DNA of 64,000 nt from Mucilaginibacter sp. SMC90 (GTDB lineage: Bacteria; Bacteroidota; Bacteroidia; Sphingobacteriales; Sphingobacteriaceae): NCBI RefSeq assembly GCF_022811725.1, contig NZ_CP094527.1, positions 5,518,001 to 5,582,000 of the forward strand, read 5' to 3'. A program made the translations under genes and the position numbers. Below, in pieces: positions 34,739-45,160 of the stretch (its first letter is position 1; each line of letters begins with the position of its first letter). Below the pieces are notes generated by a model. It saw only the letters and a list, made by a program, of their open reading frames with translations, did no database searches and was not told the origin of the DNA.

Positions 34739-36514
34739 TTACGCAAACAGATCACTCGCCTTGTGCTGTTCAATGATCACAGCGCGATATTTGGATAATA
34801 GCGCCGATTTGGATATAAAACCAATAAAAACCTCATCTTTTACTACCGGCAACTGCCATACATCAATAGCATCAAAGGTATCCATTACACTGCTAACAGG
34901 CTGCTCATAGTCAATTACCGTTGGGGGTTCTATCATTATATCTGCTATCTGGTTATCAGCTATCTCCTTGTTAAACAACCTTCGGCGGATATCATCTACC
35001 AGCACCACCCCCTCCAGTCGGCCGTCATCTTTCAGCACGGGGAAGATATTAGCATCGGTTTTAGCTAATACCTTGTAAAAATCAACTACCGTCATTGATT
35101 TATCAACAGCGGTATATTTGCGGTTGATAACACTATCAAGTGTTATAGCGTTCAACATACCATAATCCTGGCCGGGGTGTATATTGTTTTCATGTATCAG
35201 ATGGCTCCAGTACATATTATGGGGCGACGAATAGCGCGATATAATGTAAGATATAGCCGATACGATCATGAGCGGGATAAACAATACGTATCCGCCCGTA
35301 ATTTCGGCTATCAGGAATATAGCCGTAAGCGGCGCATGCATTACACCAGCCAGAGCCCCCGCCATACCCACGGCAATAAAGTTGACCGTATTTAAATGTA
35401 TAAGCCCGGTTTGATTAACACCATAAGCCACAAACAACCCCAAAAAAGCGCCTGTAAATACTGTGGGCGCAAATGTACCGCCATTACCGCCCGAGCCAAT
35501 TGTAATACCTGCGGCAATGATTTTTGTAAATACAAGTGCCGCGATAAACAATAGCATCACAAGCGGTTCGGACAACCAGTTGGCAAAAAAGCTTTCCTCT
35601 TTTAATACATCGATATTACCGTTTAAAATTTCGGTAAGGTAATGATACCCCTCACCAAACAACTGAGGAAATATGGCAATGATCAATCCTAATACCACGC
35701 CGCCTCCAATTGCCCGTACGTACCGGTTCTGCTTTTTGAATATGCCGCTTTCAAGTTTACCACCTACTTTGGCTATGTAAATAGCTATCCATCCGCTCAG
35801 TACGCCAAGTGCTACATAAAAGGGCAAAGCATTCATTACCCAACCTTCGGTAACGAGGTGAAACAATTGCCCCGAGTATAATGCCTTTGAAACCACTACA
35901 CCTGTAGCCGAGGCTATTAATAACGGTATAAAAGTTGGAATAGTGATTTCGCCTATCAATATCTCAAGTGAAAATAAAACACCGGCTATAGGACTATTAA
36001 ATACAGCCGCTATTCCTGCCGAAGATCCCGCTGCTAACAACACTGTTTTTTCATAAGGTGTAAGCCTAAAAAACTTGCCCAGGTTTGAGCCTATGGCGGT
36101 GCCGGTGCAAACAATTGGTGCCTCCAATCCTGCCGAGCCTCCGAAACCTACCGTTAGGGAACTTGTTATCAGGTGCGAATAAATGTTATTGGCTTTGATA
36201 TTTGAGCGGTTCTTTTTGATATTAATAAGGATTTTGCCTATCCCCCTTTCAATTTTATCGCGGTTTATTAAATGCTGATAGGCAACTGTAAAAAAAATAC
36301 CAAGTGCCGGTAAAAACACATACGCTATGTGATAATAAAGGTGCGAAGCGATGTTTCGGCTTAGCTCTTCCATCAAATGCACTAAAAATTTAAGGGCTAC
36401 GGCAGCCAGTCCGCCAGCAAAACCTACAAAAACGCTGCAATAAATTAAAAAATTGCGCTGGCTGTTACGCTTCAGTCGCCAGTGGTTTATTTTGTAAGAA
36501 AGCGTTTTTAACAT
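34739..36514 (-). CDS. ClC-family chloride channel/transporter with two CBS domains
   Basis: 591 residues. About ten to twelve membrane helices hold the ClC motifs: GFGGSAGLEAPIVCTGTAIG (the gating Glu is present, though the usual GxEGP reads GLEAP), GSSAGIAAVFNSPIAGVLFSLE and GSGGNGGTFAPTVFTGAFLG. From about residue 450 come two CBS domains (AITLDSVINRKYTAVDKSMTVVDF and IADIMIEPPTVIDYEQPVSSVMDTF), which in relatives bind adenosine nucleotides and adjust gating. It could be a channel or an H+/Cl- exchanger. It is divergent from purM. Confidence 0.9.
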   Translation of the reverse strand: MLKTLSYKINHWRLKRNSQRNFLIYCSVFVGFAGGLAAVALKFLVHLMEELSRNIASHLYYHIAYVFLPALGIFFTVAYQHLINRDKIERGIGKILINIKKNRSNIKANNIYSHLITSSLTVGFGGSAGLEAPIVCTGTAIGSNLGKFFRLTPYEKTVLLAAGSSAGIAAVFNSPIAGVLFSLEILIGEITIPTFIPLLIASATGVVVSKALYSGQLFHLVTEGWVMNALPFYVALGVLSGWIAIYIAKVGGKLESGIFKKQNRYVRAIGGGVVLGLIIAIFPQLFGEGYHYLTEILNGNIDVLKEESFFANWLSEPLVMLLFIAALVFTKIIAAGITIGSGGNGGTFAPTVFTGAFLGLFVAYGVNQTGLIHLNTVNFIAVGMAGALAGVMHAPLTAIFLIAEITGGYVLFIPLMIVSAISYIISRYSSPHNMYWSHLIHENNIHPGQDYGMLNAITLDSVINRKYTAVDKSMTVVDFYKVLAKTDANIFPVLKDDGRLEGVVLVDDIRRRLFNKEIADNQIADIMIEPPTVIDYEQPVSSVMDTFDAIDVWQLPVVKDEVFIGFISKSALLSKYRAVIIEQHKASDLFA

Positions 36515-36721
36515 AAGAAGTACATACTACCAATCCTGTGATGAAGAGTTATCAGCGCGAATTGTTTTTGAATTTAACCCGTTAAAACAGCCTGATGATA
36601 CAAACCAGTCTGTTTTCTTGCAAAGAAACACAATTTTGAGCAATTTGAATGAACCATATGATATCCATAATTGGTTGTGTATGGAATAACACCCTATTAA
36701 GGAAATTAAGCTCAATAACCT

Positions 36722-36729
36722 TATATTTG
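36722..36729 (+). promoter_or_regulatory. TATATTTG box directly before the purM start
   Basis: TATATTTG matches TAnnTTTG but ends 3 nt before the chosen ATG at 36733, so a transcript from it would be leaderless. I find no -33 match 19-23 bp upstream, so it may be chance. Confidence 0.3.
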
Positions 36730-36732
36730 CCC

Positions 36733-37914
36733 ATGATTTCTTCGCAAAGATATGATCAGCGTGGCGTATCAGCCTCCAAAGATGACGTTCATAATGCCAT
36801 AAAAAACATTGACAAAGGCATTTTCCCTAAAGCATTTTGCAAAATAGTACCCGATATTTTAACTGGCAACCCGGAGTATTGCAACATTATGCATGCCGAT
36901 GGTGCCGGTACTAAATCATCGCTCGCTTATACTTACTGGAAAGAAACGGGCGATATTTCGGTATGGCGCGGCATAGCACAGGATGCCATTATCATGAACC
37001 TTGATGACCTTCTTTGCGTTGGCGCAACAGATAACATCTTGCTGTCATCAACCATAGGACGTAACAAGAACCTGATCCCCGGCGAAGTTATTGCGGCTAT
37101 CATTAACGGCACGGAAGAAATTTTGGCAGAACTTAGAGAGGCCGGCATCGGTATCTACTCAACTGGCGGCGAAACTGCCGATGTGGGCGACCTGGTACGC
37201 ACCATCATTGTCGATTCGACAGTTACCTGCCTCATGAAACGCGAAGATGTGATATCAAATCACCGCATCCAGCCTGGTGATGTTATTGTTGGCCTTGCAT
37301 CATACGGACAAGCAACTTACGAAAAAGAATACAACGGCGGCATGGGCTCAAACGGCCTTACATCAGCCCGTCATGATGTGTTCAATAAAACCATAGCCGA
37401 AAAGTTTCCTGAAAGCTATGACGCAGCTATTCCTTACGATCTGATTTTTTCGGGAAGTAAAAACCTTACCGACGCGATAGAGATAGGCAATGGCCAAACT
37501 GTAACCGCCGGCAAGCTTGTTTTAAGCGCAACCCGTACCTACGCTCCCATCATCAAACAAATTTTGGATGGTTACCGCAGTCAGGTACACGGCATGGTGC
37601 ATTGCAGCGGCGGCGCACAAACTAAAGTGCTTCACTTTGTTGAAGGCCTGCATATTATTAAAGACAACCTGTTCCCGGTTCCGCCACTGTTTAAACTCAT
37701 TCATGAAGAATCAAAAACCAGCTGGCAGGAAATGTATAAAGTATTTAACATGGGCCACCGCATGGAACTTTACGTACCAGAAGCCATTGCCGCCGAACTG
37801 ATCAGCATATCAAAGAGCTTTGGTGTCGACGCACAGATCATAGGCCGTGTTGAAAAAGCAGATACTAAAAAAGTAACCGTAACATCCGAATTCGGGGTAT
37901 TTGAATACGAATAA
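36733..37914 (+). CDS. purM: Phosphoribosylformylglycinamidine cyclo-ligase
   Basis: Purine biosynthesis step 5: ATP-dependent ring closure of FGAM to AIR. I chose the ATG at 36733 (393 residues, MISSQRYDQRGVSASKDDVHNAI). An upstream ATG at 36649 would add 28 residues that do not resemble the family. The AIRS N-terminal domain includes NIMHADGAGTKSSLAYTYWKETGD and AIIMNLDDLLCVGA; the C-terminal domain includes MVHCSGGAQTKVLHF and FNMGHRMELYV. It is about 20 kb from purL. The fatty acid hydroxylase gene follows 18 bp downstream, so the two are probably co-transcribed. Confidence 0.93.
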   Translation: MISSQRYDQRGVSASKDDVHNAIKNIDKGIFPKAFCKIVPDILTGNPEYCNIMHADGAGTKSSLAYTYWKETGDISVWRGIAQDAIIMNLDDLLCVGATDNILLSSTIGRNKNLIPGEVIAAIINGTEEILAELREAGIGIYSTGGETADVGDLVRTIIVDSTVTCLMKREDVISNHRIQPGDVIVGLASYGQATYEKEYNGGMGSNGLTSARHDVFNKTIAEKFPESYDAAIPYDLIFSGSKNLTDAIEIGNGQTVTAGKLVLSATRTYAPIIKQILDGYRSQVHGMVHCSGGAQTKVLHFVEGLHIIKDNLFPVPPLFKLIHEESKTSWQEMYKVFNMGHRMELYVPEAIAAELISISKSFGVDAQIIGRVEKADTKKVTVTSEFGVFEYE

Positions 37915-37932
37915 AAACATCATGTAACGCAT

Positions 37933-38622
37933 ATGCTCAGGTTTTTGGCTACATTATCATCGTTAAACTTATGGGTGATATTTTTAGCCGAAAACCTGCT
38001 TGTTACAGCCTTAGCACTACTATTTGGCTGGCTAATATTAAAGCTGAATAAGAAGCCAATAAAACCGGCCAGCAGTACCGAGATATTAATCTGCCTGCTT
38101 ACCAATATCATCAATACGGCTATCACCTACGCCGGGTATTGGCTCTTTAAGCACAAGTATCTGCAGCTTACCTTTGAAACAAACTGGACCATTCTTCGTG
38201 ATTTCATACTGCTTTTTCTGTTAATGGACCTCGCTATGTTCGTTTTCCATTACCTGATCCATCACTCGGCGGTATATAAAGTGGTACACAAATTTCACCA
38301 TCACTATGCAGATCCCATCCCTATTGATCTGTTTGTACTTCATCCATTTGAAACTGTTAGTTTTGGTGCGCTTTGGATCATTATGCTGATGTTGTACAGC
38401 TTTAATTTCTATGCTGTGATCATATACCTTACCGTCAATGTATTTTTTGGTGTAACCGGGCACCTGGGTATTGAACCAGTGCCGGCAGCAATAAGAAAAC
38501 TATTTCCATTCAGATACCTTGGAACCTCTTCATTTCATCACCGTCACCATCTTGATATCAATCATAATTTCGGCTTTTATACCAATATCTGGGATAAACT
38601 ATTCAAAACTTACAAGGCTTAA
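37933..38622 (+). CDS. Fatty acid hydroxylase / sterol desaturase-family membrane enzyme
   Basis: 229 residues and about five membrane helices. The di-iron histidine clusters are all visible: HYLIHHSAVYK (HxxxHH), HKFHHHYADPIPID, the LHPFE box and FHHRHHLDINHNFGFY. This superfamily adds oxygen to lipid chains, sterols or carotenoids; the substrate here is unknown. It starts 18 bp after purM, probably a shared transcript without a functional link. Confidence 0.88.
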   Translation: MLRFLATLSSLNLWVIFLAENLLVTALALLFGWLILKLNKKPIKPASSTEILICLLTNIINTAITYAGYWLFKHKYLQLTFETNWTILRDFILLFLLMDLAMFVFHYLIHHSAVYKVVHKFHHHYADPIPIDLFVLHPFETVSFGALWIIMLMLYSFNFYAVIIYLTVNVFFGVTGHLGIEPVPAAIRKLFPFRYLGTSSFHHRHHLDINHNFGFYTNIWDKLFKTYKA

Positions 38623-38940
38623 CAGATAGGTAATTATATAGCATACCCACTCCGATTCCCGGAGGCTGTTTAAAATGCAAAATATTCATTGCCTTGGGTT
38701 CACATTAAAGGTAAAAAAGCTAAAAATCCCGGGCTACGGTCTAATCATTCAAGTTGATTTGAGCCGAAGCCCTCTTATCGTTACTCATTATTCCGTTAAT
38801 TGAAACCAACAGCAATTAAATTTTATCTGCCTGTAAACGATATCTGCTAATTTTAAACAGCTGCTCATAGGCTGTTCAAATAGTTTTAAAATACAGAGAT
38901 GCTTATTAAGCATGGAAAGATATGAAATATCAACATCCAA
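38623..38940. other. Spacer between the hydroxylase gene and the Oar-like receptor
   Basis: About 320 bp between convergent genes with no gene or repeat I can name. The short inverted piece ATGCTTATTAAGCAT near 38900 is too small to interpret. Confidence 0.3.
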
Positions 38941-38974
38941 AAACAAAAAAGTCCCGGCCATTTGGCCGGGACTT
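38941..38974 (-). terminator. Rho-independent terminator of the Oar-like receptor gene
   Basis: A perfect 12-bp stem, AAGTCCCGGCCA with TGGCCGGGACTT, closes a 2-nt centre. On the minus strand it is followed by TTTTGTTTTT. Confidence 0.88.
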
Positions 38975-39002
38975 CTTAAATATACTTTAGTTATAAGTAT
39001 TC

Positions 39003-42000
39003 TTAGTTGAAGATATACCTTACACCAATCTGCGCCTGGAAGCGAGAAAGAGTACTGATATCATTCTGGAATGATTTAGTAACCGGAATTTGGTTATTTG
39101 CATCAAGATAAGGGAATGAATAAGTAGGACGGCCAGTTGTAGCATCTGGACCGGCATATCGTAACACAGTAGTTGCACCGTTGTTGAAACCGCTGTATGA
39201 AGTTTGATATAAACCCCAGTTACGATTCAATAAGTTAGTGAAGTTGATCACATCAAAAGTGAACTCAAGTGTATTTTTGGTTTTACCAGCCTGGATCATG
39301 AAGTCTTGAGCAAAGTGTAAGTCAAGTCTTTTGTAAGTAGGCAAAATAGTACCGTTCCTTTGAGCGTACTGACCTCTGTGTGCGCTCAGGTAGCTATCCT
39401 GGTTAATGAAAGCATTTAATTGATTCCAGATTTGAGCCGGAGTACGGTTATCAACTGTACCGTTAGCTGAAGCAGCACCAGGAACAAGTAATATATCGCC
39501 TTGATTTTTCGGGATATACATCAAGTCGTTAGTAGCACCGTCATTGTTAGGGTCGTTACTGGTGATGTAAGAAATAGCACCGCTGTTAGCAGCTTCAAAT
39601 ACTAAACCAACTGTAGTAGCTAAGTTTTTAGCGTATTGTTTACGGTAAGATACTGTAGCAATGATACGGTTTGGCTGCACGTATGAGCTATTTGAAAGGT
39701 TATCAGCATTTGGGTTACCGGCAACATACCTTGAGCTCCAGATAGTGCTGGCAGTTGAGCCACCGTCATTAACGTCTTTAGATTTGGTGTAAGTATAAGC
39801 TACACTTGCAGCAAAACCGTTAGTGAAGCTTTTCTGTAACTGACCGGTGATGAAGTATGAGAAACCTTTATTAGTATTCTTCATGTAATACAATCCTGAA
39901 ATATTAGGATTTGTTGCATTTGTTGGGTTAGTTGCAGTTGGGGCTGTTGTATTTTTTGAAGTGTAACGAATTTGTCCTTCGGTACCTGGCATAGTGGTAA
40001 AGCCATCAGACAAAACAAGGTTTTGGTGATAGATAGCGCGGATATCTTTAGTGTATGCACCTTCAATTGTACCAATGATACCACCTGGCAATTTCTGATC
40101 AACAGCTAAGTTTGTTCTCCAGATTTTTGGGTATTTTAAGTTTGGATCAGCAACGTCAAGCTCGTAAGAAGTATTAGCAGCTGCATTTTTAGGACGGTTT
40201 GCATCAACATCTTTGTTGAATATCAAAGCTGGATTGGTTGGATCGTTAGCTTTTGTAATAGTTTTTGTACCAAATAACAAACCATTATTTGAAGCCTGGT
40301 TTGAGATCCATACAAATGGAACAGAACCTGTGAACAAGCCCGAACCACCGCGGATCTGAGTTGACTGATCACCTTTAACATCCCAGTTAAAACCTACACG
40401 AGGTGATAACTGAACCCTGTTTTTTGGCAATTTAGAAACATCCACATGGGTACCACCTTGAAAAGTTACGTTAGCGGCGTTATCATTTGCAGCTAAAGAA
40501 GTAGGGAACGAATCATAATCAGCCCTTAAGCCGTAAGTTAACCTGAAATTATCAGTTACATGGAATTTATCCTGTACATATACGCTGTAGATAGATGCCT
40601 TAATTTTAGCATAAGGAATATCATTACCAACTGCAGAGTAACGTAATGTATAAGCAGCAGCAGCATTACCATTTAAAAAGTCAGAAGCTGAGTTGTAAGT
40701 ATATAAACCATTGTAATCAGGAGCAAAACCGTTTACGTAGCTCTGGATCTGGTTGCTGGTACCTATAGTGAACTCATGTTTACCTGCGTAAATGGTGTAA
40801 TCATCAGCAAATTGCCAGATGTTTGTACTCAACAAGTTGCCGGCAGTGTACAATTCAGAACCAAAGCTGGTTGCTGTTGCAGTTGCACCAGTAATTTGAG
40901 TACCATCAGCAGCATTTGTACCGTTACCGATATCAACCATTGGCAATAAACCTTTACCTAAGAAATTACGGAAATCTCTTAGTGCTGAATAGCCAACAGT
41001 TAATTTGTTTGACTGGCTGTTGCTGATACGGGTATCTAACTCGATGATACCGATATTAAAGTTGTTATTGATGGTATAACCTGAACCGTAGAAAGGTAAA
41101 GTGTTAGGACCTGGAGCACGGGTGGTACCATAACCAACAGCAGTTTTACCATCGCTGTTGCTGATACCTGAGTTACTGGCAGGCTGATCTTTGTATGATT
41201 TCAGATAAAAATATTTAGCACTTAAAGTGTTGTTTTTATCGATGTTCCAATCAAGCTTTGCAGTTAATTTATTACTGTAAGTATTGTAGTTATAGCCTTG
41301 GTAAGCACCTGGATCATAACCTAATCCAATCAATTTAGCTTTGATAGCATCAAGTGTTGAAGCTTGTACTGCCGAAACGTTTGCACCGCTTGCACCGTTA
41401 CCACCAGCTGTATAAACAGTTGCAGGTGGTTGAGTGATTCTTTCCTGCTCACCAGACACGAATAAGAATAATTTGTTTTTGATGATAGGACCGCCTACAG
41501 CAACACCATCAGTATGGTAATTAACAGGCGTTACCGGTAAATTAGTTGGGCCAACATGGTAACCTTGTAATTTTGAACCACGAGCGTAGTAGTAAGCAGT
41601 ACCTTTAACTTCGTTGGTACCTGATTTTACTACAGTGTTTACACCGGCACCGGTAAAGTTACCCTGACGTACGTCATAAGGGGCAATATCAACCTGGATT
41701 TGGTCAATCGCATCTAATGAAATTGGCTGTGAACTTGTCTGGCCACCTAATGTACCTGATAAACCAAATGAGTTATTGAACAAAGCACCATCAACAGTAA
41801 TATTGTTGAATGAACTGCTACGACCACCAAAGCTCAAACCATTAGCTGAAGGAGTTAATTTTGTGAAATCAGATAATGAACGTGCTACAGTTGGCAAGTT
41901 TTCGATTTGCTGACGGCTGATGGTTTCACGGGCACCGGTACGTGAAGAGTTGATCACTTTACCGGTAGTTCCTTTTACGGTCACCTCTTGCAACGAAGTG

Positions 42001-42344
42001 GTGTTGTCGGCAAGTTGGGCTGAAAGTTTTTGATCCTGGCCAATGTTAAGGTTAATGCCTTCCTGAACAAAATTTGCGTAACCAATAAAAGTTACTTTGA
42101 AAGTGTAAGGGCCACCTACCCTTAAGTTAGGGATGTTGTAACGACCATCTGCACGGGTTACTGTTGAATACACAGTACCGGTTGGCATGTGTGTTATTGT
42201 TACGGTTGCACCGGGTATAGCACCTTTAGCATCGGTAACGGTACCGTTAATGCTGGCGGTGGTTACACCCTGGGCTAATACGTTCTTTCCAGTGAAGAAC
42301 GAAAAGCCAATGAGAAGTAATAAAAGAAGGTAATGCTTCCTCAT
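39003..42344 (-). CDS. Oar-like TonB-dependent outer-membrane receptor
   Basis: 1113 residues. Signal peptide (cleavage after VLAQ), then a carboxypeptidase-regulatory-like sandwich (ASINGTVTDAKGAIPGATVTITH through about 110), then a plug (LQEVTVKGTTGKVINSSRTGARETISRQQIENLPTVARSLSDFTKLTP) with the NITVDGALFNNSFGLSG segment, and a large barrel ending GVRYIFN. The plug and the DIAPYDVRQGNFTGAGVNTVVKSGTN motif match Oar proteins of Myxococcus and Bacteroidota rather than SusC. No SusD partner is adjacent. The ligand is unknown; Oar relatives have been linked to protease or adhesin export and nutrient uptake. Confidence 0.88.
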   Translation of the reverse strand: MRKHYLLLLLLIGFSFFTGKNVLAQGVTTASINGTVTDAKGAIPGATVTITHMPTGTVYSTVTRADGRYNIPNLRVGGPYTFKVTFIGYANFVQEGINLNIGQDQKLSAQLADNTTSLQEVTVKGTTGKVINSSRTGARETISRQQIENLPTVARSLSDFTKLTPSANGLSFGGRSSSFNNITVDGALFNNSFGLSGTLGGQTSSQPISLDAIDQIQVDIAPYDVRQGNFTGAGVNTVVKSGTNEVKGTAYYYARGSKLQGYHVGPTNLPVTPVNYHTDGVAVGGPIIKNKLFLFVSGEQERITQPPATVYTAGGNGASGANVSAVQASTLDAIKAKLIGLGYDPGAYQGYNYNTYSNKLTAKLDWNIDKNNTLSAKYFYLKSYKDQPASNSGISNSDGKTAVGYGTTRAPGPNTLPFYGSGYTINNNFNIGIIELDTRISNSQSNKLTVGYSALRDFRNFLGKGLLPMVDIGNGTNAADGTQITGATATATSFGSELYTAGNLLSTNIWQFADDYTIYAGKHEFTIGTSNQIQSYVNGFAPDYNGLYTYNSASDFLNGNAAAAYTLRYSAVGNDIPYAKIKASIYSVYVQDKFHVTDNFRLTYGLRADYDSFPTSLAANDNAANVTFQGGTHVDVSKLPKNRVQLSPRVGFNWDVKGDQSTQIRGGSGLFTGSVPFVWISNQASNNGLLFGTKTITKANDPTNPALIFNKDVDANRPKNAAANTSYELDVADPNLKYPKIWRTNLAVDQKLPGGIIGTIEGAYTKDIRAIYHQNLVLSDGFTTMPGTEGQIRYTSKNTTAPTATNPTNATNPNISGLYYMKNTNKGFSYFITGQLQKSFTNGFAASVAYTYTKSKDVNDGGSTASTIWSSRYVAGNPNADNLSNSSYVQPNRIIATVSYRKQYAKNLATTVGLVFEAANSGAISYITSNDPNNDGATNDLMYIPKNQGDILLVPGAASANGTVDNRTPAQIWNQLNAFINQDSYLSAHRGQYAQRNGTILPTYKRLDLHFAQDFMIQAGKTKNTLEFTFDVINFTNLLNRNWGLYQTSYSGFNNGATTVLRYAGPDATTGRPTYSFPYLDANNQIPVTKSFQNDISTLSRFQAQIGVRYIFN

Positions 42345-42741
42345 AAATTGCTTTTTTTAATTATACGTTTAATTAATTGGCGCAAAGATAAATAATGAAC
42401 TGATTTCCAATGTTAAGTTAACGTTAACAATCATTATATATTTATCAACATTTTACATCATAAATACAAAAACCATAAAACTATGGTCATAAACAATGAA
42501 AATATGATAAATAATATGGTTTAAATCATATGCAAATTCAACGGTTAAATTGTCGGAACATATTTTATGACACAGCGCAGATATAAATATCCAGGAGCGG
42601 GCTAATATACCGGCGGTACATTTTTGGTTTCAGCCCTTTTTACTTAGATTTGGCCTTCGAAAAAATAGGGGCCTCCGGAAAAACCACAAAAATCCGCGCA
42701 GCTTATTTACCTTTGAAAAGAAATTAAAGTATATCAATAAT
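42345..42741. promoter_or_regulatory. Divergent spacer between the Oar-like receptor gene and lpdA
   Basis: About 400 bp without a gene. TACCTTTG at 42708-42715 fits the -7 consensus for lpdA with a 26-nt leader; no -33 match is clear. The receptor side is AT-rich. Confidence 0.4.
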
Positions 42742-44133
42742 ATGGATTACGATGTAATTGTTATTGGGTCTGGTCCGGGTGGCTATGTTGCTGCTATCCG
42801 CGCTTCCCAGCTTGGTTTAAAAACCGCTATTGTCGAAAAAGAATCGTTAGGCGGCATCTGTTTGAACTGGGGTTGTATCCCAACCAAGGCTTTGTTAAAA
42901 AGCGCCCAGGTTTTTGAATACCTTAACCATAGTACCGATTATGGCATTAAAATTAACGGTGCCGGCGAAGTTGACTTTGCCTCAGTTGTTAAAAGAAGCC
43001 GTAACGTTGCCGATGGCATGAGCAAAGGCGTTCAATTTTTAATGAAGAAAAACAAGATAGATGTTCTTGTTGGCTTTGGTAAATTAAAAAGTAAAGGCGT
43101 TGTAGAAGTTAAAGCGGCTGATGGTTCGGCCAAAACCTACAGTGCCAAACACATCATATTAGCAACAGGCGGCCGCTCGCGCGAGTTACCTAACCTTAAA
43201 CAGGATGGTAAAAAAGTTATCGGTTACCGTCAGGCTATGGTATTGCCTCAGCAGCCAAAATCAATGATCGTAGTTGGATCTGGTGCTATCGGTATCGAGT
43301 TTGCTTACTTCTACAATGCAATAGGTACTAAAGTTACCGTTGTTGAATATCTTGATAATATTGTTCCGCTTGAGGACGAAGATGTTTCAAAAGCATTAAA
43401 CCGTATTCTTAAAAAACAAGGCATCAACATCATGACCAGTTCAAATGTTGAAGCGGTTGATACCAGCGGCGACCTGTGCAAAGTAACTGTAAAAACAGCT
43501 GCAGGCACTGAGACCCTGGAAGCAGAAATCGTATTATCTGCAGTAGGTATCGCTACCAACCTTGAAGGTATCGGCCTTGAAGAAAACGGTGTAAAAACTG
43601 ATCGTGGTAAAGTATTGGTTGACGATTTTTACCGTACTAACGTTGAAGGTGTTTACGCTATCGGCGATATCGTTAAAGGTCAGGCTCTTGCTCACGTTGC
43701 ATCTGCCGAAGGTATTATCTGCGTTGAAAAAATTGCAGGTCAAAACCCTCACCCGCTTGATTATAATAACATTCCGGGCTGTACTTATTGCTCGCCTGAA
43801 GTTGCTTCTGTTGGTTATACCGAAAAAGCTGCTAAAGAAGCTGGTTACGAACTTAAAGTTGGTAAATTCCCATTCTCGGCATCAGGTAAAGCAAGTGCTG
43901 CCGGTGCTAAAGATGGCTTTGTAAAAGTGATATTTGATGCTAAATACGGCGAGTTTTTAGGTGCTCACATGATTGGCTACAACGTTACCGAACTGATTGC
44001 CGAAGTAGTTACCGCCCGCAAGCTGGAAGCTACTGGTCATGAGATCATCAAATCGGTACACCCTCACCCAACCATGAGCGAAGCTGTTATGGAAGCAGCT
44101 GCCGAAGCTTACGGCGAGTGTATCCACTTGTAA
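42742..44133 (+). CDS. lpdA: Dihydrolipoyl dehydrogenase (E3)
   Basis: FAD enzyme that reoxidises dihydrolipoamide with NAD+ in 2-oxoacid dehydrogenase and glycine-cleavage complexes. 463 residues. FAD motif IGSGPGGYVAAIRASQLG (9-26), redox disulfide GGICLNWGC (Cys40/Cys45), NAD motif VVGSGAIGIEFAYFYNAIG, second FAD motif GVYAIGDIVKG, and the catalytic HPHPTMSE (His442, Glu447). No E1/E2 genes are adjacent, as expected for a shared E3. It ends in a terminator built from repeat words. Confidence 0.95.
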   Translation: MDYDVIVIGSGPGGYVAAIRASQLGLKTAIVEKESLGGICLNWGCIPTKALLKSAQVFEYLNHSTDYGIKINGAGEVDFASVVKRSRNVADGMSKGVQFLMKKNKIDVLVGFGKLKSKGVVEVKAADGSAKTYSAKHIILATGGRSRELPNLKQDGKKVIGYRQAMVLPQQPKSMIVVGSGAIGIEFAYFYNAIGTKVTVVEYLDNIVPLEDEDVSKALNRILKKQGINIMTSSNVEAVDTSGDLCKVTVKTAAGTETLEAEIVLSAVGIATNLEGIGLEENGVKTDRGKVLVDDFYRTNVEGVYAIGDIVKGQALAHVASAEGIICVEKIAGQNPHPLDYNNIPGCTYCSPEVASVGYTEKAAKEAGYELKVGKFPFSASGKASAAGAKDGFVKVIFDAKYGEFLGAHMIGYNVTELIAEVVTARKLEATGHEIIKSVHPHPTMSEAVMEAAAEAYGECIHL

Positions 44134-44152
44134 GCAGAAAGTCTTAAGTTCT

Positions 44153-44209
44153 AAGCCCGAAGTTCTGACCTTATATTTATGAGTTCAAAACTTCGGGCTT
44201 CTTTTTTAT
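44153..44209 (+). terminator. Terminator of lpdA within a word-repeat array
   Basis: AAGCCCGAAGTT (44153-44164) pairs with AACTTCGGGCTT (44189-44200), loop of 24 nt, followed by CTTTTTTATT. The surrounding spacer (44141-44275) is an array of AAGTCTTAAG/CTTAAGACTT-like words. Confidence 0.7.
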
Positions 44210-44267
44210 TATAATATATTTGACTTAAGACTTTAAACTACAGACTTAAGACTTAAAACTTGCGACT

Positions 44268-45107
44268 TTGAACTTACACACCATCGATACCGGCTTTTTT
44301 AAATTAGATGGCGGGGCTATGTTTGGCGTTGTTCCGAAAACCATCTGGAACAAAACCAATCCTGCCGATGAAAACAACCTTTGTACCTGGGCCATGCGCT
44401 GTCTGCTGGTTGAACATGAAAACCGGCTGATATTAGTTGATACAGGTATAGGCAATAAGCAAAGCGAAAAGTTTTTCAGCTATTACTACCTTCATGGCAA
44501 TGCCAGTTTAGATAATTCACTGGCTTCACTTGGTTTTCACAGGGATGATATTACCGACGTGTTTTTAACCCACCTGCACTTTGACCATGTGGGCGGTGCC
44601 GTTGTACGGGATGGAAAGAGCTTGCTTCCGGCGTTTAAAAATGCCACCTACTGGAGCAATCCCAAACATTGGGATTGGGCAGTAAACCCTAATGAACGGG
44701 AAAAAGCCTCCTTTTTTAAGGAAAATATTATGCCGATCCAGGAAAGCGGCCAGCTAAAATTTGTTGATGCTGAAGATGGGATCAATTTCATGAAAGATTT
44801 TGATATCCGCCTTGTATCCGGCCATACCGAATCAATGATGTTGCCGCTCATTAATTATAAAGGGAAACAGGTGCTGTACATGGCCGATCTGTTGCCATCT
44901 GTCGGTCATCTGCCTATCCCCTACGTAATGGCTTACGATATGTTCCCGCTGAAAACCCTTGCCGAAAAAAAGTTGTTTTTAAACGAAGCTTTGGAAAAAG
45001 AATACGTGTTGTACTTTGAACACGACCCGGTTAATGAATGCTGCACTTTGCTGGAAACAGAGAAAGGCATCAGGGTTAAGGACACATTTAAGCTAAGCGA
45101 TCTTTAA
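44268..45107 (+). CDS. MBL-fold metallohydrolase
   Basis: 279 residues, no signal peptide, so cytoplasmic. Metal ligands: THLHFDHVGG (HxHxDH), SGHTESMM, YMADLL with the bridging Asp, and FEHDPV with the last His. The opening LHTIDTGFFKLDGGAMFGVVPKTIW is common to a Bacteroidota group annotated only as MBL-fold hydrolase, related to AHL-lactonase-like enzymes. The best start is a TTG at 44268, because this opening is conserved and no ATG lies in frame upstream. It directly abuts the word-repeat array. Substrate unknown. Confidence 0.85.
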   Translation: MNLHTIDTGFFKLDGGAMFGVVPKTIWNKTNPADENNLCTWAMRCLLVEHENRLILVDTGIGNKQSEKFFSYYYLHGNASLDNSLASLGFHRDDITDVFLTHLHFDHVGGAVVRDGKSLLPAFKNATYWSNPKHWDWAVNPNEREKASFFKENIMPIQESGQLKFVDAEDGINFMKDFDIRLVSGHTESMMLPLINYKGKQVLYMADLLPSVGHLPIPYVMAYDMFPLKTLAEKKLFLNEALEKEYVLYFEHDPVNECCTLLETEKGIRVKDTFKLSDL

Positions 45108-45160
45108 CCGTTGATTGGTTTTGATTTCGATGATTCCGTTGATTCTTTAACTCATAAAAC

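Noticed and set aside
36649..36732. Upstream ATG extension of purM
   Set aside because: The 28 extra residues are not family-like; PurM proteins of this type begin near SSQRYDQRGVS.
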